Below, one piece after another: positions 27,963-36,726 of a stretch of 57,461 nucleotides of DNA. Numbering within the stretch: the stretch's first letter is position 1; the number at the start of each line of letters is the position of its first letter. Under the pieces are notes generated by a model. It saw only the letters and a program-made list of their open reading frames with translations, was not told the origin of the DNA and searched no databases. A program made the position numbers and the translations under genes. Origin of the DNA: Oscillospiraceae bacterium (GTDB taxonomy: Bacteria > Bacillota > Clostridia > Oscillospirales > Acutalibacteraceae); assembly GCA_022487055.1 (NCBI GenBank), contig JAKVJJ010000010.1, forward strand, positions 1 through 57,461, given 5' to 3'.

Positions 27963-28298
27963 TTATTCCTTTTCCTTGAGCACCAGCGTCACGTGGGAAG
28001 TCCTTTTCAGGACACGGAACGCGCGGCCCTGTGCACGCGGACGAATGCGCTTGAGGATAGGACCCGGGCATGCGTAGCATTCGGACACATACAACCGGGA
28101 AACGTCCATGCTGTGATTGTTCTCAGCGTTTGCCATAGCCGACTTGAGCAGCTTTACCAGATACTCGGTTGCGGCCTTGGGCGTATTCTGAAGGATAGCC
28201 ATAGCTTCGTCCACTGGCTTGTTGCGGATAAGGTCCAGTACAATGGACACTTTACGAGGGGAAATACGGGCGTATTTCAGGTTAGCCCTTGCTTCCAT
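27963..28298 (-). CDS. rplV: 50S ribosomal protein L22
   Basis: The 111-residue L22 lines the nascent-peptide tunnel. The ATG at 28298 has AAAGGAG at 8 nt, and an in-frame GTG three codons earlier has poor spacing. MEARANLKYARISPRKVSIVLDLIRNK and the loop RAQGRAFRVLKRTSHVTLVL are typical; variants of that loop give macrolide resistance in other bacteria. Confidence 0.97.
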   Translation of the reverse strand: MEARANLKYARISPRKVSIVLDLIRNKPVDEAMAILQNTPKAATEYLVKLLKSAMANAENNHSMDVSRLYVSECYACPGPILKRIRPRAQGRAFRVLKRTSHVTLVLKEKE

Positions 28299-28319
28299 GT
28301 GATACACTCCTTTCAGCCG

Positions 28320-28622
28320 TTATTTCGCAGCAGATGTTGTTGCAGATGTCGGCGCGCTGGTTTTGCTGCCATTATGACCTTTAAAGGTACGAGTTGGTGC
28401 AAATTCGCCAAGACGGTGGCCGACCATATCTTCTGTAATATATACCGGAACGTGCTTGCGTCCGTCATGCACCGCAATGGTGTGACCAACGAAGTCCGGG
28501 AAGATGAAGGATGCGCGGCTCCAGGTTTTTACAATCTTCTTTTCGCCCGCAGCATTCATTGCTTGAATCCTTTTCAGCAGACCAGGCTCAACAAAAGGAC
28601 CCTTCTTTAAGCTTCTGCTCAT
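28320..28622 (-). CDS. rpsS: 30S ribosomal protein S19
   Basis: The 100-residue S19 pairs with S13 in the head. [47 protein letters not shown] and [10 protein letters not shown] are diagnostic. A Ser/Thr/Ala tail of about 15 residues is longer than usual. AAAGGAG precedes the ATG. Confidence 0.98.
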   Translation of the reverse strand: MSRSLKKGPFVEPGLLKRIQAMNAAGEKKIVKTWSRASFIFPDFVGHTIAVHDGRKHVPVYITEDMVGHRLGEFAPTRTFKGHNGSKTSAPTSATTSAAK

Positions 28623-28647
28623 TGTTTAAAAGCTCCTTTCCTATGCC

Positions 28648-29481
28648 TTATTTGCCGTTCCTGCGCTTCACGATGAGCTTATCAGAAGCCTTGTGATGAG
28701 CGCGGGTCTTATAACCAAGTGCCGGCTTGCCCCATGGTGTCATTGGGCCCGGATGTCCGACAGGTGCTTTGCCTTCGCCGCCGCCATGCGGATGGTCATT
28801 CGGGTTCATAGCAGAACCACGGACGGTTGGACGCCAACCCATATGGCGCTTACGGCCTGCTTTGCCGAGCTTAACGTTCTCATGATCAATATTGCTGACC
28901 TGGCCGATAGTGGCCATGCAGCTCTCCGGAACATTGCGCAACTCTCCGGAAGGCAGACGAAGCAGTGCCATACCGTTTTCCTTAGCCATCAGCTGAGCCA
29001 TGATGCCAGCTGCGCGTGCGAGCTGTGCGCCCTTGCCAGGATACAACTCAACGTTATGCACATAAGTGCCGGTCGGGATGCTAGCAAGCGGAAGTGCGTT
29101 GCCGGGTTTAATATCGGCATTCGCACCGGCAACAACTGTGTCGCCGGCCTTCAGGCCATGCGGTGCAAGGATATAGGCCTTCTCGCCGTCTTCATACTGC
29201 ACAAGTGCGATGAAAGCGGAACGGTTCGGGTCATACTCAATGCTCTGTACGGTAGCGGGCATATCCATCTTCTGACGTTTAAAGTCGATGACGCGGTACT
29301 TGGTACGGTTGCCGCCGCCGCGATGGCGGACAGTGATGCGGCCGTAACTGTTGCGGCCAGCGTTCTTTTTATTTGTGTCCAGCAGACTCTTTTCCGGGCC
29401 TTTCTTAGAAAGCGCGGAGTAATCCGTCACAGACATGTTGCGGCGTGACGGGGTGCTGGCAGTATAGTTCTTGGTAGCCAT
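28648..29481 (-). CDS. rplB: 50S ribosomal protein L2
   Basis: A 277-residue protein starting at the ATG at 29481 with AAGGAG upstream. L2 is close to the peptidyl transferase centre. The conserved [17 protein letters not shown] near 48 and the [21 protein letters not shown] loop near 222, containing the key His, are intact. It is preceded by an unusually long 130-nt gap from rplW. Confidence 0.98.
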   Translation of the reverse strand: MATKNYTASTPSRRNMSVTDYSALSKKGPEKSLLDTNKKNAGRNSYGRITVRHRGGGNRTKYRVIDFKRQKMDMPATVQSIEYDPNRSAFIALVQYEDGEKAYILAPHGLKAGDTVVAGANADIKPGNALPLASIPTGTYVHNVELYPGKGAQLARAAGIMAQLMAKENGMALLRLPSGELRNVPESCMATIGQVSNIDHENVKLGKAGRKRHMGWRPTVRGSAMNPNDHPHGGGEGKAPVGHPGPMTPWGKPALGYKTRAHHKASDKLIVKRRNGK

Positions 29482-29487
29482 TTCTGG

Positions 29488-29611
29488 TTTCACACTCCTT
29501 AAACTTGGCTTTGCGGGGCATTTTCAAACGGAACCGGTGAAACACCGGCGGCAGGGCATACGCTCTGCTGTGCCCCATATTTGCCGGAAGACCAAAATCA
29601 TTTTCGACGAA
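29488..29611 (-). ncRNA. Structured spacer between rplW and rplB, candidate regulatory RNA
   Basis: A 130-nt spacer interrupts a cluster whose other gaps are mostly 0-30 nt. In the transcript GGGGCA and TGCCCC (paired at 29515-29520 and 29571-29576) can close a helix around two inner hairpins. One is CCGGTG-AAA-CACCGG in plus-strand notation (29534-29548). The other is a GCAG/CTGC stem (29551-29568). The layout resembles a three-way junction. No known RNA family is recognised, and function is unproven. Confidence 0.35.
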
Positions 29612-29902
29612 TTAAAGCATACCATCAAAGAACTCAATAGTCTTGCTTTCCTCTGTCAGGGAAACGATGGCTTTCTTCCAGGCTGGGGTGAGACCCTGTC
29701 CACGGCCCTGACGGCGCAGATGGCCGCGGACGTGCAGTGTGTTCACCTTGCACACTTTGACGCCAAAAAGTTCTTCAACAGCATTTTTAATGTCGACTTT
29801 TGTGGCGTTCTGTGCAACCCGGAACGTGTAGACTTTGTTTGCGATGCCGCTCATGGATTTCTCCGTGATGACGGGGCGCAGAATGATTTCATGTGCAGTC
29901 AT
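29612..29902 (-). CDS. rplW: 50S ribosomal protein L23
   Basis: The 96-residue L23 is the trigger factor and SRP docking site at the tunnel exit. [27 protein letters not shown] is diagnostic, and the [22 protein letters not shown] loop penetrates the tunnel. Its ATG overlaps the rplD stop (TAATG). Confidence 0.98.
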   Translation of the reverse strand: MTAHEIILRPVITEKSMSGIANKVYTFRVAQNATKVDIKNAVEELFGVKVCKVNTLHVRGHLRRQGRGQGLTPAWKKAIVSLTEESKTIEFFDGML

Positions 29903-30525
29903 TATGCATATACCTCCTCGATCTGTGCCACGGCATCTTTCACAACGATGAACTTGTCAGCATTGAGGATGTCGTAAACATTGAGGGTGTTGGTCAGGGC
30001 GGTCTTTACGCCCGGGATGTTGTGGGCGGAAGCGATGACGGTCTTGTTGTTCTCCGGCAGGACCAGCAGCACTTTCTTCTCAGCACCCAGTGCCTTGAGC
30101 ATATCGACCACGGTTTTGGTCTTATAGGAGTCCAGGGTGATTTTATCGAGAACAATCATCTCATTGTCTTTCACCTTGCTGGAGAAAGCGGACTTCAGAG
30201 CCAAGCGGCGGACTTTCTTGTTCAGGGTGTAGCTGTAGTCGCGCGGCTTCGGCGCAAACACGATGCCACCGTGAGTCCACTGGGGAGCCCGCGTGGAGCC
30301 CTGGCGTGCATGGCCTGTGCCCTTCTGGCGCCACGGCTTTTTGCCGCCGCCGGAAACCTCGCTGCGTGTCAGGGCGCTCTGTGTGCCCTGACGGCGGTTG
30401 GCGAGCTGATTCTTTACAACGTCATGCATAACATTGACGTTGGGTTCGATACCGAAAACGGCATCAGACAGGTCGATTTTACCGACCTCTTTGCCTGTCA
30501 TATCTTTTACTGCGATTGTAGGCAT
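29902..30525 (-). CDS. rplD: 50S ribosomal protein L4
   Basis: The 207-residue L4 has the extended loop ([35 protein letters not shown], about 45-80) that reaches the exit tunnel. In gamma-proteobacteria L4 represses the S10 operon; whether it acts on the leader seen here is unknown. AAGGAGG precedes the ATG. Confidence 0.98.
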   Translation of the reverse strand: MPTIAVKDMTGKEVGKIDLSDAVFGIEPNVNVMHDVVKNQLANRRQGTQSALTRSEVSGGGKKPWRQKGTGHARQGSTRAPQWTHGGIVFAPKPRDYSYTLNKKVRRLALKSAFSSKVKDNEMIVLDKITLDSYKTKTVVDMLKALGAEKKVLLVLPENNKTVIASAHNIPGVKTALTNTLNVYDILNADKFIVVKDAVAQIEEVYA

Positions 30526-30542
30526 TGCGGTTCCTCCTTCCC

Positions 30543-31184
30543 TTACGCTTTCTTCGCTTTGACGCTGTCGCGGATGCAGACGATGCCGCCGTTCGGGCCA
30601 GGTACGGCGCCCTTAATGGCGATGAGGTTGTTTTCTGCGTCCACCTTGGCCACTGTCAGATTCTGAGCAGTGGCGGTTACGGCGCCCAGATGTCCGGAGC
30701 GATGCTTGCCTGGGAACACACGGGACGGGTCGGAGCAGCAGCCTGTGGAGCCACCCATGCGGCCCACAGGGCCAGTGCCATGAGATTCCTTCAAACGGCT
30801 GAAGTTCCAGCGTTTTATAACGCCGGCCCAGCCTTTGCCCTTGCTGACACCCTGCACATCCACATGGTCGCCTTCTGCAAAAATGTCAGCTTTGACAATG
30901 TCGCCGACATTCAGTGCGGAAGTATCGTCCAGGCGGAATTCACGCAGTGTCTTCTTCGGGGCAACATCGCCTTTCGCGAAATGGCCCTTCAGTGGCTTGT
31001 TCATGCGCTGAACTTTCAGCTCGCCGAAGCCAAGCTGAACGCTCTGGTAGCCGTCGTTTTCGGCGGTCTTTTTCTGGGTTACTGCGCAGGGGCCTGCCTC
31101 AATGACCGTTACCGGGATGACATTGCCCTGTGCATTGAAGATTTGCGTCATGCCAATCTTCTTGCCGATGATTCCTTTTTGCAT
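30543..31184 (-). CDS. rplC: 50S ribosomal protein L3
   Basis: A 213-residue protein starting at the ATG at 31184 with AGGAGGAAC upstream. L3 is one of the first proteins to bind 23S r[16 protein letters not shown] begins it and [33 protein letters not shown] is the long loop to the peptidyl transferase region; the Gln methylated in other bacteria is not at the usual site of this loop. Confidence 0.98.
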   Translation of the reverse strand: MQKGIIGKKIGMTQIFNAQGNVIPVTVIEAGPCAVTQKKTAENDGYQSVQLGFGELKVQRMNKPLKGHFAKGDVAPKKTLREFRLDDTSALNVGDIVKADIFAEGDHVDVQGVSKGKGWAGVIKRWNFSRLKESHGTGPVGRMGGSTGCCSDPSRVFPGKHRSGHLGAVTATAQNLTVAKVDAENNLIAIKGAVPGPNGGIVCIRDSVKAKKA

Positions 31185-31295
31185 TTTTGTTCCTCCTATG
31201 CAGGTTATTGGTTGGCATTGCCAACATGACCTCGGCCGCATGCAGTCTTTCGGCTGCTCGGTAGGTTGAGAGTCCGTTACTTATAAGGGTTAGCC
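31185..31295 (-). other. 111-nt spacer between rpsJ and rplC with small hairpins
   Basis: The spacer holds a perfect GTTGGC-ATT-GCCAAC hairpin (31211-31225) and a GCAG/CTGC stem with an 8-nt loop (31242-31257). Neither is followed by a T run, so these are not terminators. The spacer may carry processing or regulatory structure, or be neutral. Confidence 0.3.
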
Positions 31296-31607
31296 TTACA
31301 GTTTAATTTCAATCTCAACTCCGGCGGGGAGCTCGAGGCCCATCAGAGCCTCTACAGTTTGGTTGGATGGTCTGAGGATGTCAATCAGGCGCTTGTGGGT
31401 GCGCATCTCAAACTGCTCACGGCTGTCCTTGTACTTATGAACAGCACGCAGGATTGTGATGATTTGACGCTCAGTCGGCAGCGGGACAGGGCCGCTTACA
31501 CGGGCGCCTGTGCGCTTTGCGGTCTGCACGATTTTCTCAGCAGACTGGTCGACCAACTGATGGTCATACCCCTTAATACGAATCCTCATTTTTTCTTTGA
31601 CTGCCAC
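31296..31607 (-). CDS. rpsJ: 30S ribosomal protein S10
   Basis: The 103-residue first gene of the cluster. The start is taken as GTG (31605-31607), which has AAGGAGG 10 nt upstream and gives the usual S10 length; an ATG six codons in is the alternative. [27 protein letters not shown] and [36 protein letters not shown] are diagnostic. S10 is in the head of the small subunit and is also NusE, a transcription antitermination factor. Confidence 0.97.
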   Translation of the reverse strand: MAVKEKMRIRIKGYDHQLVDQSAEKIVQTAKRTGARVSGPVPLPTERQIITILRAVHKYKDSREQFEMRTHKRLIDILRPSNQTVEALMGLELPAGVEIEIKL

Positions 31608-31698
31608 TTTGGATCGCCTCCTTGTTGTAGTTGGCGGACAGAGCCTTTCGGCGGCGTTCTTTTCAAACACTGAGCCGGGTGTTTCTTCCCAACCCATT

Positions 31699-31733
31699 GA
31701 AAAACCGGATTCCTCAACGAATGAGAAATCCGG
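31699..31733 (-). terminator. Intrinsic terminator inside the S10 operon leader, probable attenuator
   Basis: On the transcript CCGGATTTCTC and GAGGAATCCGG pair over 11 bp (one G-U) around a 7-nt loop and are followed by TTTTTC. It lies about 160 nt after the start point of the promoter at 31893-31921 and about 90 nt before rpsJ, so it belongs to the ribosomal leader and not to the preceding glycosyltransferase gene. Such placement implies regulation by premature termination. Confidence 0.7.
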
Positions 31734-31892
31734 GTGCTTTCAAAAACGTCCGAACAGCAGAATTCCACAGAAATCCACTGCTCATGATTCTCTCTCGCCC
31801 GGTTTAAAATCGGACATACTCCACGGAAAAACCGGCCACAATGGGCCGCAACCTCCCGCTTCAACGCATATCTGTCGCAGTCGTACTCAAAC

Positions 31893-31921
31893 ATAATAGC
31901 ATAGCCGGGGTATAAATGCAA
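31893..31921 (-). promoter_or_regulatory. Promoter of the S10-spc-alpha cluster
   Basis: On the minus strand TTGCAT (31916-31921) and TATTAT (31893-31898) are separated by 17 nt, directly after the glycosyltransferase stop. It would drive a leader of about 280 nt and the whole ribosomal cluster. The 323-nt stretch 31608-31930 holds only this promoter, the leader hairpins and the rpsJ ribosome-binding site. Confidence 0.6.
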
Positions 31922-31930
31922 GAGTAATTT

Positions 31931-32959
31931 TCATTTTTTTGAATCTTTTTTTCGCAGTTCCATTTTTACGTTCGGTCCCCATCCGCGCAGTGCCTGCCAA
32001 CCCTTTGCCAAGTAGCCCATGCCGGGTGTGTCCCATGTTTTGGAAAAAGCCGTAACAAAGGAATCTGCCAGATCCTTTTTTGGCCATGGACACACCGGTT
32101 CTTCCTTCCAAGGCGTTTGAGTACGATATTTGAAATAGTCCACCCGGAACGGGGAACGGTACTCGGCAAACCACGGCTTGGTCGGCAGAGAGCCACCTAT
32201 ATAATGTATCAGGCGCAGGTCTGCCAATGAATTGTTCAGCTCTTCCACTGAAAAAGTCTGCTTGCCTGCTGTATCGCGTCTGGAAACAAAATTCATGGCA
32301 ACACGAGACACACCGGCCGGATAGTTCCAGCGCAGGGAAATACGCTGCACCAGTTCCGGCGGCAAAGCAAGGTTTAACATGGACTGGTCACAAAACTCTA
32401 ATTTCCCTCCGTATCCACGCAGAATATTCCGGCACCGCTGCTGCAGCTCATGCCGGCGGCAGTTTTCCAAATCAAACAGCAGCACTCCTGCATTGAAATA
32501 AAATGGTGTATTATAGAATGGTTTGTCCACATGAAGCGCAAGAAATGGCGTACAGTCCAGTCCCGCCGCTACACACGCTTCCGGCATTGGTGTTTTCCAC
32601 AATTCCTGCAGAGAGCCGCAGCAAATAATGTCGCCGTCTAACCAAAGAATGCGGTCAAGCTTCGGGAACACGTCACAGATGCAGGCGTAAATATACTGCA
32701 CACTGCTGCCCCGCCAGTTATTCATATGGTATGTTTCCGTCAGCGGCTGCAAAAAAGGTTCCGGATTCAGACAGGTAATCTGCACATTGGAAAAGTCATC
32801 CGCCACACTGCACATTTTTTGCTGCAGTGTATCCGACACGTTTTCACATAATACGTACACATGAATTTCCATGTTCGGATTATTTTCAAAAACAGAACGC
32901 ATGGAAACCGCTGTCTGCTCGCAGTATCCGGCATTCGTGCCATAAAGCAGATTTATCAT
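31931..32959 (-). CDS. Family 8 glycosyltransferase
   Basis: A 342-residue GT-A fold enzyme that transfers a sugar from a nucleotide donor (UDP-glucose or UDP-galactose in characterised relatives), usually onto lipopolysaccharide-like or wall glycans. NLLYGTNAGYCEQTAVSMRSV at the N-terminus binds the nucleotide, and LDGDIICCG near residue 107 contains the DxD metal-binding motif. YFNAGVLLFDLENCR near 153 and CDQSMLNLAL near 188 are family-typical. No membrane segment is seen. It overlaps the preceding gene by ATGA, so it is translationally coupled to a 93-residue protein. The acceptor is unknown. Confidence 0.88.
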   Translation of the reverse strand: MINLLYGTNAGYCEQTAVSMRSVFENNPNMEIHVYVLCENVSDTLQQKMCSVADDFSNVQITCLNPEPFLQPLTETYHMNNWRGSSVQYIYACICDVFPKLDRILWLDGDIICCGSLQELWKTPMPEACVAAGLDCTPFLALHVDKPFYNTPFYFNAGVLLFDLENCRRHELQQRCRNILRGYGGKLEFCDQSMLNLALPPELVQRISLRWNYPAGVSRVAMNFVSRRDTAGKQTFSVEELNNSLADLRLIHYIGGSLPTKPWFAEYRSPFRVDYFKYRTQTPWKEEPVCPWPKKDLADSFVTAFSKTWDTPGMGYLAKGWQALRGWGPNVKMELRKKDSKK

Positions 32960-33237
32960 TCCCGTTTCGCCGCTTTCATTTTTTTATGGATAGCCTCCGT
33001 TGCGCTGGCAGCACAAATCCAGCCGCAGGTTCGGGCAGTAAAACCGGCAAAACTGTGCGGGCGCATTCCGGTGGAAGCGAATGCAGCAACCGGCTTGTCA
33101 TCTTTTGCAAGAACACCAGCATAACCGGCGCCGGTAAGTGCCACACTGCTGGGCAAGCCGATACTTTTATACACTGCCGCACCAATTGCCGCAATACCTG
33201 CTGCCGCACTGATTTTCAATAAAGTAGAAGCTTTCAT
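32956..33237 (-). CDS. Small hypothetical protein (93 residues), coupled to the glycosyltransferase
   Basis: Starts at the ATG at 33237 with AAAGGAC upstream. It is Ala/Gly-rich, with a hydrophobic N-terminal stretch (about 7-25) that could be a membrane anchor or signal. A Lys-rich C-terminus ends in KKMKAAKRE. Two Cys lie near residue 72. No family is recognised. The ATGA overlap with the next gene suggests that the two are made together. Confidence 0.55.
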   Translation of the reverse strand: MKASTLLKISAAAGIAAIGAAVYKSIGLPSSVALTGAGYAGVLAKDDKPVAAFASTGMRPHSFAGFTARTCGWICAASATEAIHKKMKAAKRE

Positions 33238-33270
33238 AGAAAGTCCTTTCCCGGAATGTGCCGGATAGGA

Positions 33271-33301
33271 AAAACTGCCGCAGAGATATGCGGCAGTTTT
33301 C
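33271..33301 (-). terminator. Terminator after proS
   Basis: AAAACTGCCGCA and TGCGGCAGTTTT form a strong symmetrical hairpin flanked by A and T runs, just after the proS stop codon. It can terminate in either direction. Confidence 0.85.
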
Positions 33302-33305
33302 ACAA

Positions 33306-34748
33306 TTAGTATTGTCTTCCCCAGTAAACCATGTGCTGTGCAGGTTTTCCGCAGCAAACACAGGTGTCACCGATATGTTCTTCCTCAAAGGGAATACAGC
33401 GGGATTTGACACCACCTGTTTCGTTTTTCAGCTTTTCTTCACAAGCAGGGTCGCCGCACCACATTGCCTTGATGAAGCCGGGCTGGTTGGCAGCAATATC
33501 CAAAAATTCCTCATGGTTATGTGCCGTATAAATCTTGCTCTGCAGATTGTCCTTGGCATTATTATAAAGAATTTCATGCACATTCCGCAATTCGGTTTTC
33601 ACAGAATCCACCAAACCATCCAGAGAAACAAAAGATTTGTCTCTGTCCGGACGGCGCACCAGCACGCATTGATTTTTTTCAATATCTTTCGGGCCAATTT
33701 CCAAACGCAGCGGCACACCCTTCATTTCATACTGGGCAAACTTCCAACCCGGGGACTGCTCGCTGTCATCCACCTGCACCCGCAGGCCGGCAGCTTTCAG
33801 TTCTTCGTAAAGTGCGTTTGCCTTCTCCAGCACACCGGGTTTATGCTGCGCGATTGGAACAATGATCACCTGAATCGGTGCTACAGCAGGGGGCAGCGCC
33901 AGACCGCTGTCATCGCCATGCGTCATAATAATGCCGCCAATCATGCGGGTGGAAACGCCCCAGCTTGTCTGGAACGGATGGCAAAGCTGATTATTCTTAT
34001 CCGTAAAAGTAATGTCAAAACTCTTGGCAAAGCCGTCTCCAAAATAGTGGCTGGTACCGCCCTGCAGGGCCACACCATTGTGCATCATGGCTTCAATGGT
34101 GTAAGTTGCCACTGCACCCGCGAACTTCTCACTCTCGGTCTTTTTTCCGATAACCGGCGGGATTGCCAGTGCGTCGCGGTAAAAGTCGGCATATACATTC
34201 AGCATCTGCAGGGTTTCCGCCTGTGCTTCTTCCGGAGTTGCGTGCATGGTATGCCCTTCCTGCCATAGGAATTCGCTGGTGCGCAGGAACGGACGGGTTG
34301 TCTTTTCCCAGCGAACAACGCTGCACCACTGGTTATAAAGTTTTGGCAGATCACGCCAGGAATGAATTATTTTTTTATAATGTTCGCAAAACAGGGTTTC
34401 GCTGGTTGGCCGGATGCACAGCCGCTCCTCAAGCTTTTCATTGCCGCCCTGTGTCACCCACGCGACTTCCGGCGCAAAACCCGCAACGTGCTCTTTTTCC
34501 TTTTCCAGCAGACTTTCCGGAATCAGCAGCGGCATATAAACATTCTGGTGTCCAAGCTCTTTAAAACGCTTGTCCAGAATCTGCTGCATATTTTCCCAAA
34601 TTGCGTAACCGTAAGGTTCAAAAATCATGCAGCCTTTTACGCTGCTGTAATCCATAAGTTCTGCTTTTTTTACAACATCTGTGTACCAGCGGGCAAAATC
34701 CTCCTCCATAGGAGTGATTTCCTCCACCAACTTTTTCTGCTGTGCCAT
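33306..34748 (-). CDS. proS: Prolyl-tRNA synthetase, eukaryote/archaeal-like type
   Basis: A 480-residue class II synthetase that charges tRNA-Pro. Class II motifs are visible near residues 105-155 (RPTSE, then [17 protein letters not shown]). The anticodon-binding domain follows at about 290-390. The short length, absence of the bacterial editing insertion, Cys-rich zinc-like C-terminal domain (CVCCGKPA) and final Tyr are features of the archaeal/eukaryotic type. That type is scattered among bacteria, including many Clostridia. The start has AAAGGAG. It would also be expected to misactivate Ala or Cys unless a separate editing protein exists. Confidence 0.96.
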   Translation of the reverse strand: MAQQKKLVEEITPMEEDFARWYTDVVKKAELMDYSSVKGCMIFEPYGYAIWENMQQILDKRFKELGHQNVYMPLLIPESLLEKEKEHVAGFAPEVAWVTQGGNEKLEERLCIRPTSETLFCEHYKKIIHSWRDLPKLYNQWCSVVRWEKTTRPFLRTSEFLWQEGHTMHATPEEAQAETLQMLNVYADFYRDALAIPPVIGKKTESEKFAGAVATYTIEAMMHNGVALQGGTSHYFGDGFAKSFDITFTDKNNQLCHPFQTSWGVSTRMIGGIIMTHGDDSGLALPPAVAPIQVIIVPIAQHKPGVLEKANALYEELKAAGLRVQVDDSEQSPGWKFAQYEMKGVPLRLEIGPKDIEKNQCVLVRRPDRDKSFVSLDGLVDSVKTELRNVHEILYNNAKDNLQSKIYTAHNHEEFLDIAANQPGFIKAMWCGDPACEEKLKNETGGVKSRCIPFEEEHIGDTCVCCGKPAQHMVYWGRQY

Positions 34749-34782
34749 GCCAAATCTCCTTTATCTGTTCAACGGACGGTTT

Positions 34783-34995
34783 TCAGCCGTCCTGTTGTTC
34801 TTCGTCTTTCTTCTTTCCGGTCACTTTGCTGAGAATCGCAACAACCGCAAAAATAATGAGCATGACAATAAAAATGCCCACCATGCCCTTAAGCATCAGC
34901 CACAGGGATGCAATCACGTCACGGGATTTTACCACACCCATCAGGCCCTGAAAGTCAAGCGGCAGCACTGCCATAACCGCCATAATCGGATTCAT
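34783..34995 (-). CDS. Small OadG-like sodium pump decarboxylase gamma subunit
   Basis: A 70-residue protein starting at 34995, 4 nt after the beta subunit stop, behind GGGGGTG. A single membrane helix (about 30-57, LWLMLKGMVGIFIVMLIIFAV) is followed by a short charged tail (KKKDEEQQDG). This is the gamma-subunit layout, which in relatives anchors the decarboxylase complex. The identification rests on size, topology and position after oadB. Confidence 0.65.
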   Translation of the reverse strand: MNPIMAVMAVLPLDFQGLMGVVKSRDVIASLWLMLKGMVGIFIVMLIIFAVVAILSKVTGKKKDEEQQDG

Positions 34996-34999
34996 ATTG

Positions 35000-36133
35000 T
35001 CACACCCCCAGCATTGTATGTGCAAGATTCAGGATAATCCCGCCTGCTACCACGGAGCCAATCTGTCCGGCAACATTGGCACCGACCGCGTGCATGAGCA
35101 GGTGATTCTGGTTGTCCTCTTTCAGTGCCATTTTCTGAATGACACGGGCGCTCATGGGGAAAGCGGAAATGCCCGCCGCGCCAACCATCGGGTTGATTTT
35201 CTTTTCCTTCGGCAGGAACAGATTGAGCACCTTTGCGAAAAGCACACCGCCGATGGTATCGAAAACAAATGCAAACAGTCCCAGAGCCATGATGAGCAGA
35301 GTGCCCCAGCTCAAGAACTGTTCCGCACGCATCTGGAACGCAACGGTAATGCCGAGGAAAATCGTGATAAGATTTGCCAGAGGGCCGGCTGCCGTTTCTT
35401 TCAGGCTGTCCAGCTTGCCGCATTCACGGATCAGGTTGCCAAACATCAGGAAACCGACGAGTGCCACACTGTCCGGCGCAATCAGTCCTGCAATCACAGT
35501 CACGATAATCGGAAACAGAATACGAGTTGTTTTGGAAACATTCGCAGGGTTATAGGGCATACGAATGGTGCGCTCCTTGTGGGTGGTCACCAATTTGATC
35601 GCTGCCGGCTGAATAATCGGCACCAGAGCCATGTAGCTGTATGCCGCCACAGCGATAGCGCCTTTATAGTTTGATTTCAGCACCTGACTCACAAGGATGG
35701 AAGTCGGGCCGTCTGCCGCGCCGATGATTCCCGCGCTCATGGCATCATTCAGCGGGAAGCCAAGCAGCACTGCCAGCACAATCGTCATAAAGATGCCGAA
35801 CTGCGCCGCACCGCCGAAAAGCAGCATCCGCGGATTGCTCAGCAGCGGGCCAAAATCAATCATGGCACCAATGCCCACAAACAGAAGCAGGGGCATTGCT
35901 TCGCTTGCCTCTATGCCGACACGAAAAAGCCACTGCACGATGCCGTTATTTCCCAGCACACCGCTGAAAGGAAGGTTTACCAGAATTGCACCGAAACCCA
36001 TGGGTATGAGCAGAGAAGGCTCAAAGTCCTTCTTCACTGCCAGCCAGATAAGCAGGCCGCCAATGGCCCACATGACAAGCATTTTCCAATCCAAATGCAC
36101 AATGCTGTTTATCAGAAAGCCGAAATCTTCCAA
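35000..36133 (-). CDS. oadB: Sodium ion-translocating decarboxylase beta subunit
   Basis: About 377 residues, counted from TTG at 36133 with AAAGGAG 10 nt upstream; a GTG three codons earlier has poor spacing. It has about nine membrane helices. Family signatures include GAIGAADGPTSILVS (the aspartate-containing motif of the Na+ channel) near residue 200 and MVGAAGISAFPMSARVIQKMA near 320. The beta subunit couples decarboxylation of a biotin-bound carboxyl group to Na+ export. The alpha carboxyltransferase and biotin carrier are not in this window, so which acid is decarboxylated is unknown (oxaloacetate, glutaconyl-CoA or methylmalonyl-CoA enzymes use related subunits). Confidence 0.9.
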   Translation of the reverse strand: MEDFGFLINSIVHLDWKMLVMWAIGGLLIWLAVKKDFEPSLLIPMGFGAILVNLPFSGVLGNNGIVQWLFRVGIEASEAMPLLLFVGIGAMIDFGPLLSNPRMLLFGGAAQFGIFMTIVLAVLLGFPLNDAMSAGIIGAADGPTSILVSQVLKSNYKGAIAVAAYSYMALVPIIQPAAIKLVTTHKERTIRMPYNPANVSKTTRILFPIIVTVIAGLIAPDSVALVGFLMFGNLIRECGKLDSLKETAAGPLANLITIFLGITVAFQMRAEQFLSWGTLLIMALGLFAFVFDTIGGVLFAKVLNLFLPKEKKINPMVGAAGISAFPMSARVIQKMALKEDNQNHLLMHAVGANVAGQIGSVVAGGIILNLAHTMLGV

Positions 36134-36210
36134 TCTGTGCACACTCCTTTTCTGTTTTCATGGTCCGAAAGCAGTATTCCCCAAACCTTTACAATATAAT
36201 TAACAGATTT

Positions 36211-36239
36211 ATTATAGTGAAAATTCACCGGGAATGCAA
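36211..36239 (-). promoter_or_regulatory. Promoter of the oadB unit
   Basis: On the minus strand TTGCAT (36234-36239) and a perfect TATAAT (36211-36216) are separated by 17 nt, about 75 nt before the oadB start. Confidence 0.6.
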
Positions 36240-36260
36240 CAGAAGTTTCTGCGGCAGACA

Positions 36261-36297
36261 AAAAGAAAGCCGCATACCCAAAGCCGGGCAGCGGCAG
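36261..36297 (-). terminator. Terminator after acpP
   Basis: GCCGC and GCGGC arms around an inner CCCGG...GGG element are followed on the minus strand by TTTCTTTTT, just past the acpP stop at 36313. Confidence 0.6.
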
Positions 36298-36312
36298 AAA
36301 ACCGGAGCGTGG

Positions 36313-36540
36313 TTACATATGCTCCTCAATATAGTTGACCAAATCCCCAACAGTTTTGATATTCTCGACTTCCTCATCAGGGACTTCGATTTCAAATTCA
36401 TCTTCGATGGACATCAGCAAATCAACTACATCCAGCGAATCGGCGCCTAAGTCATCCGCAATGTTGGTTTCAGCAGTAATCTTATCTTCCTCTGCGTCAA
36501 ACTGCTCAGCCAGGATATGCTTCACTTTTTCCAGTACCAT
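36313..36540 (-). CDS. acpP: Acyl carrier protein
   Basis: A 75-residue acidic four-helix protein. The GADSLDVVDLLM motif near residues 33-44 contains the Ser that receives 4'-phosphopantetheine and carries acyl chains in fatty acid synthesis. The length and strongly acidic composition are typical. The start has GGAGGAGGG. It stands apart from other fatty acid genes in this window and has its own terminator. Confidence 0.97.
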   Translation of the reverse strand: MVLEKVKHILAEQFDAEEDKITAETNIADDLGADSLDVVDLLMSIEDEFEIEVPDEEVENIKTVGDLVNYIEEHM

Positions 36541-36726
36541 GTGGTTTCCCTCCTCCTGCTTTCCGTTATAGACAAACCCGCTTCTGCGGCAGTATAATAA
36601 AGCTGCAAAGCGAAGTTTGGATTTATTCCATCCACAATACTATTAGGAATGCCCTGCTTTGTCAATATCTTTCTCAAAATTTTCTCTTTATTGATGGTAT
36701 ATTTTACAGATTCAGGAGTGTCTTGC

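Noticed and set aside
33306-34748. proS as a horizontally acquired oddity
   Set aside because: The archaeal/eukaryote-like type is common in Clostridia and its composition matches its neighbours, so it was not listed as a separate finding.
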